From JBOFSQ01 sp051651625 (lineage in GTDB: Bacteria > Planctomycetota > Planctomycetia > Pirellulales > Thermoguttaceae), in contig JBOFSQ010000017.1 in NCBI GenBank assembly GCA_051651625.1, positions 1 to 9,236 on the forward strand: DNA of 9,236 bases, written 5' to 3'. The translations under genes were made by a program, and so were the position numbers. The notes beneath the pieces were generated by a model. That model made no database searches. It was not told the origin of the DNA and saw only the letters and a list, made by a program, of their open reading frames with translations. This document shows, piece after piece, positions 6,499 to 9,236 of this stretch; the first letter of the stretch is position 1; each line of letters begins with the position of its first letter.

Positions 6499-6834
6499 TC
6501 ACCCGCCGCACCCCGGACAGCCACCGGTTGTGGGGAAGTTTGGGTTGACGATGGTGAAGCCGTGCGAAATCGGACCGTTCTGGAAGTCGATAACCGTTCC
6601 TTCGAGGTGCGGTTCGAACTTGCGTTCCGTGACAATCGGAACGTCGTCGTCTGCGTCGCGCTGCAAAACGGCGTCGATGTCGCCGCGCGGCTCCGATTCT
6701 AACGCAAGTGCGTACTGCATCCCGCTGCAACCACCGCCGAGAATCGCAATGCGAACCCCCGTCGCAGGCGAAAGAGACTGCGCTGTCTTTATCCGACGAA
6801 CTTCGTCACGAGCTAAATCTGTAAGTGTAATCAT
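6499..6834 (-). CDS. IscA/HesB-family (A-type) iron-sulfur cluster protein
   Basis: This 111-residue protein has the usual family length. Members bind Fe or Fe-S clusters through three cysteines and deliver clusters to apo-proteins. Family signatures visible are the start ITLTDLARDEVRRI, VRIAILGGGCSGMQYAL with C36, LEGTVIDF (78-85) and HGFTIVNPN (91-99). The C-terminal motif is atypical. Where the family has C-G-C-G, this protein has GGCPGCGG, placing C106 and C109 as CxxC, and it stops right after. The ClC stop is only 15 bp upstream, so co-transcription is likely. No Shine-Dalgarno is present, but a TATACT hexamer at 6843-6848 could be an internal -10. The family assignment is firm; carrier versus scaffold role and its clients are not. 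Confidence 0.93.
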   Translation of the reverse strand: MITLTDLARDEVRRIKTAQSLSPATGVRIAILGGGCSGMQYALALESEPRGDIDAVLQRDADDDVPIVTERKFEPHLEGTVIDFQNGPISHGFTIVNPNFPTTGGCPGCGG

Positions 6835-6849
6835 GGTTGATAAGTATAG

Positions 6850-8757
6850 TCATTTCTCGCCCGTTTGGGAGGCACCCGACGCCGATGCGTCTCGGTAGCC
6901 GGCTATCGCCCGGTTGTGGGCCGCGATGATGTCACGCTGACGAATCATCCCCAAAAGTCGCTGCGGCTGACGCGGATCGACCACCGGAACTTCCGTCACA
7001 TTCTTGCGGAGCATAAGCCGCATCGCCGTATAAAGTGTGTCCGCCGGAACGAGCCGACTCCGTGGAATCTGAACCAAATCGCCCGCAAGTAAGTCGTGTG
7101 TACCGAGACTCGCAAACGACGCACGAATGTCGCTCTGACTTATGAGACCGAGCAAGTCGCCGCGACTATCGACGACCGGCAGAAGCGCGTCGCCGCAACC
7201 AAGCGAACGACGCATCGCCTCTGGAATCGTATCGTGTTCGGAGATCGTCACCAGCGGCGCAGCGGCGGTATCGACGACGATGATGTCGCGCACCGTCATC
7301 GCTTCGAGAATGTCGGTAACGTAAGAGCCAAAGTGCGCGGGGCTGTCGAGTGGCGAGAGAACTTGGTCTTCGTAGAGCGAAACTCGCGGCGACTGGAACG
7401 CAAGGTGAACAAGCGACACGCCCAAAACGACCGGCAACAACTGATAACATCCTGACATCTCACAAACCAAAACCGCCGCAGTCAGCGGGACTTTTCCAAC
7501 GCCCGCATAAAACGCCCCCATTCCAACAAGTGCCATCAGCGTTATTGACGGTGCAAAGTTTGTAGCACGAAAACCGTCGCACAACTCGTTCCAAACTCCA
7601 CCAAACGCGCCGCCGAGCATCGCCCCAATAAACAGCGACGGTGCCAAAAGTCCGCCACTCCCGCCCGATGCCACCGTTGCAACTGTCGCAACAATTTTCG
7701 GAATCACAAGCCAAAGCATGAGTGCCACGGAAAGTTGTCCCGTTGCGGCGGCGAGTGTCCACGTCTCACCCGTTCCGAGAACTTGCGGAAATGCAACCGC
7801 AACGCAACCCGTTACGAGTCCGCCGAGTGCTGGCTTGAGAAAGTCGGGAAGGATAAGGCGACGGAAAACGCGATTGCGAACAGCGTGAAGCATCGTAACG
7901 TAAACGAAACCAATCGCCGCACAGACAACTCCGCAAAGAAACATCGCTGGAAGCAGCGTCAACCAAGCGTTGAAGTTTTCTGGAAGCGTCGGCGGCGCGA
8001 CACGAAATATCTCGCCAAGAAACAGCCGCGAGATCGCAAAGCCAGACGTCGATGCAACGAGACACGGCAAGAGCGCACGAAACTCAAGTGCCGTACTGCA
8101 ATAGAGAACTTCAACTGCAAACAAAGCTCCTGCTATCGGTACCTGAAAAATCGCCGCCAAACCGCTCGCCGCACCGGCAAGAAAAAGGAGTCGTCGTTCT
8201 TGAACTGTCGTTCCACACCAGCGTGCGACGCGCGTCCCGACTCCGCCGCCAACGAGAACAACAGCACCATCCAAACCGCCGCTGCCGCCGGTGCCAAGCG
8301 TAACTATCGACGTGATCCACTTCGTCACCAAAATCCTAAGCCGCACCAGTGCGCCGCGGCGGTGAAACGATTTTACGAATGCGTCGGTACCTTCACCAAA
8401 CGCTTCGGGTGCGAAACTCGACACCAAGAGTCCGCACGCCAGCCCGCCGAGCGTCGGGACAAGAATTATCACCGGCCAATACTTCGGTACGAGAAGCGAC
8501 TCGAATATCGTATTTGAGACAAGACGCGACACGTCGGCGAACGATTCTTCGCGTCCAGCCTGCGGGAGAGTTACGGCGAGCGACTGGTAGAGCGTTGTGA
8601 TTCCGGTCGTGACTGCGCCGACCGAGCAGTAAAACGCCACCGCAAGAATCCCAGCAATCGCGCCAACGACGACGCTCAAAACAAGCAACCGCCCCGACGC
8701 ATCAGCGTCAAACTTCGTCGCCCACTTGAAAAGCAATGTTCGCGGAGGAGGTGTCAC
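6850..8757 (-). CDS. ClC-family chloride channel/transporter with two C-terminal CBS domains
   Basis: This inner-membrane protein has 635 residues. A ClC core with many hydrophobic segments spans about 22-460. Two CBS domains follow at about 487-548 and 558-614; these usually bind adenine nucleotides and gate the pore. Landmarks are PTLGGLACG (101-109), GGSGG at 157-161, AGAASGLAAIFQVPIAGALFAVE (194-216), GGSGGLLAPSLFIGA (365-379), KVPLTAAVLVCEMSG (422-436) and Y462, the likely pore tyrosine. Diagnostic residues differ: the gating-glutamate motif GREGP reads GLDGA (D163), GSGIP reads GEGTD (121-125), GxFxP reads GLLAP (369-373), and the internal proton glutamate is V217. Valine there is typical of eukaryotic ClC channels rather than Cl-/H+ exchangers. 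An in-frame stop lies three codons upstream, forcing the GTG at 8757 or a later TTG as start. No Shine-Dalgarno or clear promoter is seen. First gene of the cluster. Confidence 0.93.
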   Translation of the reverse strand: MTPPPRTLLFKWATKFDADASGRLLVLSVVVGAIAGILAVAFYCSVGAVTTGITTLYQSLAVTLPQAGREESFADVSRLVSNTIFESLLVPKYWPVIILVPTLGGLACGLLVSSFAPEAFGEGTDAFVKSFHRRGALVRLRILVTKWITSIVTLGTGGSGGLDGAVVLVGGGVGTRVARWCGTTVQERRLLFLAGAASGLAAIFQVPIAGALFAVEVLYCSTALEFRALLPCLVASTSGFAISRLFLGEIFRVAPPTLPENFNAWLTLLPAMFLCGVVCAAIGFVYVTMLHAVRNRVFRRLILPDFLKPALGGLVTGCVAVAFPQVLGTGETWTLAAATGQLSVALMLWLVIPKIVATVATVASGGSGGLLAPSLFIGAMLGGAFGGVWNELCDGFRATNFAPSITLMALVGMGAFYAGVGKVPLTAAVLVCEMSGCYQLLPVVLGVSLVHLAFQSPRVSLYEDQVLSPLDSPAHFGSYVTDILEAMTVRDIIVVDTAAAPLVTISEHDTIPEAMRRSLGCGDALLPVVDSRGDLLGLISQSDIRASFASLGTHDLLAGDLVQIPRSRLVPADTLYTAMRLMLRKNVTEVPVVDPRQPQRLLGMIRQRDIIAAHNRAIAGYRDASASGASQTGEK

Positions 8758-8894
8758 GAGAGGTTAGTCAAGTTGATTGGTTGTGTTGGTTGATAGAATG
8801 CCATTTTTGGCGTTGAGCGAAGTGACGACTTTTTTGCCTGCTCTGGGGTGTAGTAAAGTTTTGGTTGCACGAGAACATTGGTTGTCCGAGTTTT
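8758..8894. other. Upstream region of the ClC-led cluster
   Basis: This stretch should contain the promoter of the five-gene cluster. On the minus strand it includes AT-rich words (GCAAAAAAGTCG, GCCAAAAATGGC, ATTCTATCAACC) but no -35/-10 pair close enough to consensus for me to call. A short palindrome GCCA-AAAA-TGGC lies at 8800-8811, close to where a promoter or operator would be expected. Short frames crossing it run into the adjacent repeats and look spurious. Confidence 0.35.
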
Positions 8895-9110
8895 CGCCCC
8901 AACGGGGCGACAGAACTTAGCCGTGGGTGAGCGGTACTCCGCGAACCCACGGTCAGCGACCACAACAAAATCCGTAGCCCCAACGGGGCGTAAGAGTTGT
9001 GTACGCGGTTCAATTCTTGCGCCCCGTTGGGGCTTTCTAGATTTTGGGGTTTCCGTACCGTGGGTTCGCTTCGCTCACCCACGGCTAAGCTCTTGCTGCC
9101 CCGTTGGGAC
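8895..9110. repeat. Large imperfect inverted-repeat array
   Basis: The left half contains CGCCCC-AAC-GGGGCG (8895-8909), CTTAGCCGTGGGTGAGCG (8916-8933), ACCCACGG (8945-8952) and GCCCCAACGGGGCG (8977-8990). The right half mirrors it with CGCCCCGTTGGGGC (9020-9033), CCGTGGGT (9058-9065), CGCTCACCCACGGCTAAG (9072-9089) and a degraded GCCCCGTTGGGAC (9098-9110). The 18-nt CTTAGCC word is exactly reverse-complemented at 9072-9089. Each half can also fold on its own through CCGTGGGT/ACCCACGG. The array separates the ClC gene from the gene at the right edge and may overlap that gene's last codons. Confidence 0.85.
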
Positions 9111-9236
9111 GTGTGGGCCTTTTTGGTCTTGTTCTACCGTGCGCGGCATTGACGCAAGTGTCGTGTTTTCCTGCGTCGCGGTTTTTTCCTTGTCGCTGAT
9201 GCTATCTGTTTTTTCCACTATCGCACCGTTTTTTGC
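9075..9236 (-). CDS. Possible C-terminal tail of an unidentified protein (partial)
   Basis: Reading in from the right edge, one minus-strand frame is open for 53 codons and ends at TGA 9077-9075; the other two minus frames meet stops within 11 codons of the edge. The peptide is hydrophilic and Lys/Glu/Thr/Gln-rich (AKNGAIVEKTDSISDKEKT, later RTVEQDQKGPHVPTGQQE). That is compatible with a disordered C-terminus of a gene in the same orientation as all others here. The final ~15 residues are encoded inside the inverted-repeat array. No family can be named. Plus-strand frames are also open over much of this AT-skewed stretch, so it may be non-coding. Confidence 0.35.
   Translation of the reverse strand, partial: AKNGAIVEKTDSISDKEKTATQENTTLASMPRTVEQDQKGPHVPTGQQELSRG

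Noticed and set aside
7735..8517. A 260-codon plus-strand frame antisense to the ClC gene
   Set aside because: It is a shadow: extremely Arg/Lys/Asn-rich with no motifs, opposite an unambiguous ClC protein.
8768..9082. Two overlapping minus-strand frames of 69 and 104 codons upstream of ClC
   Set aside because: Both are read through the inverted-repeat array, and their peptides mirror repeat words (PNGAQ, APLGLR, APLGRK) rather than a conserved domain.

Overview
The window reads almost entirely on the minus strand. The likely source is a Gram-negative member of the PVC group, most plausibly Planctomycetota. Three things point there. One is a very large autotransporter built from passenger-associated beta-strand repeats. 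Another is a Q/N-rich helical protein ending in a VPVAQDW-type tail. The third is long intergenic stretches filled with short hairpin and palindromic repeats, including GAAGCGTAAGCGAGTG-type and GCCCCAACGGGGC-type words. Recognisable Shine-Dalgarno sequences are weak or absent. The lineage call is inference from style, not from a marker gene.

Layout from left to right, with genes read right to left. Positions 1-3449 hold the N-terminal ~1150 residues of a surface or secreted autotransporter. It has a signal peptide, a Pmp-like GGAI/FxxN repeat block, a beta-helix, three autotransporter-associated repeats, a CxxCxxC linker and most of the outer-membrane beta-barrel; the C-terminus lies beyond the left edge. 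Positions 3450-4359 carry no credible gene but hold a dense mosaic of repeats: two tandem hairpin units, ~106-bp direct repeats, a 25-bp perfect-arm hairpin and a nested AT-rich palindrome. Positions 4360-8757 are a compact five-gene minus-strand cluster. In transcription order it encodes a CBS-domain ClC family chloride channel/transporter, an A-type (IscA/HesB) iron-sulfur protein, a small TPR-like protein, a stand-alone receiver-domain response regulator, and a secreted or membrane-anchored helical Q/N-repeat protein. Spacings are 15 bp, 45 bp, an 8-bp overlap and a 4-bp ATGA overlap, so the last three are probably translationally coupled. Positions 8758-9074 are intergenic and contain a large imperfect inverted-repeat array. 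From 9236 back to 9075 there is the possible C-terminal tail of another minus-strand gene.

How the genes work together is uncertain. The tight TPR, receiver and Q/N-protein trio suggests one signalling or scaffolding unit. The ClC and IscA-like genes may simply share the transcript. The ClC protein and the IscA-like protein both deviate at residues that are normally diagnostic, and with the repeat mosaics and the composite autotransporter these are the points most worth checking. I see no CRISPR array, tRNA, rRNA, transposase or phage gene.
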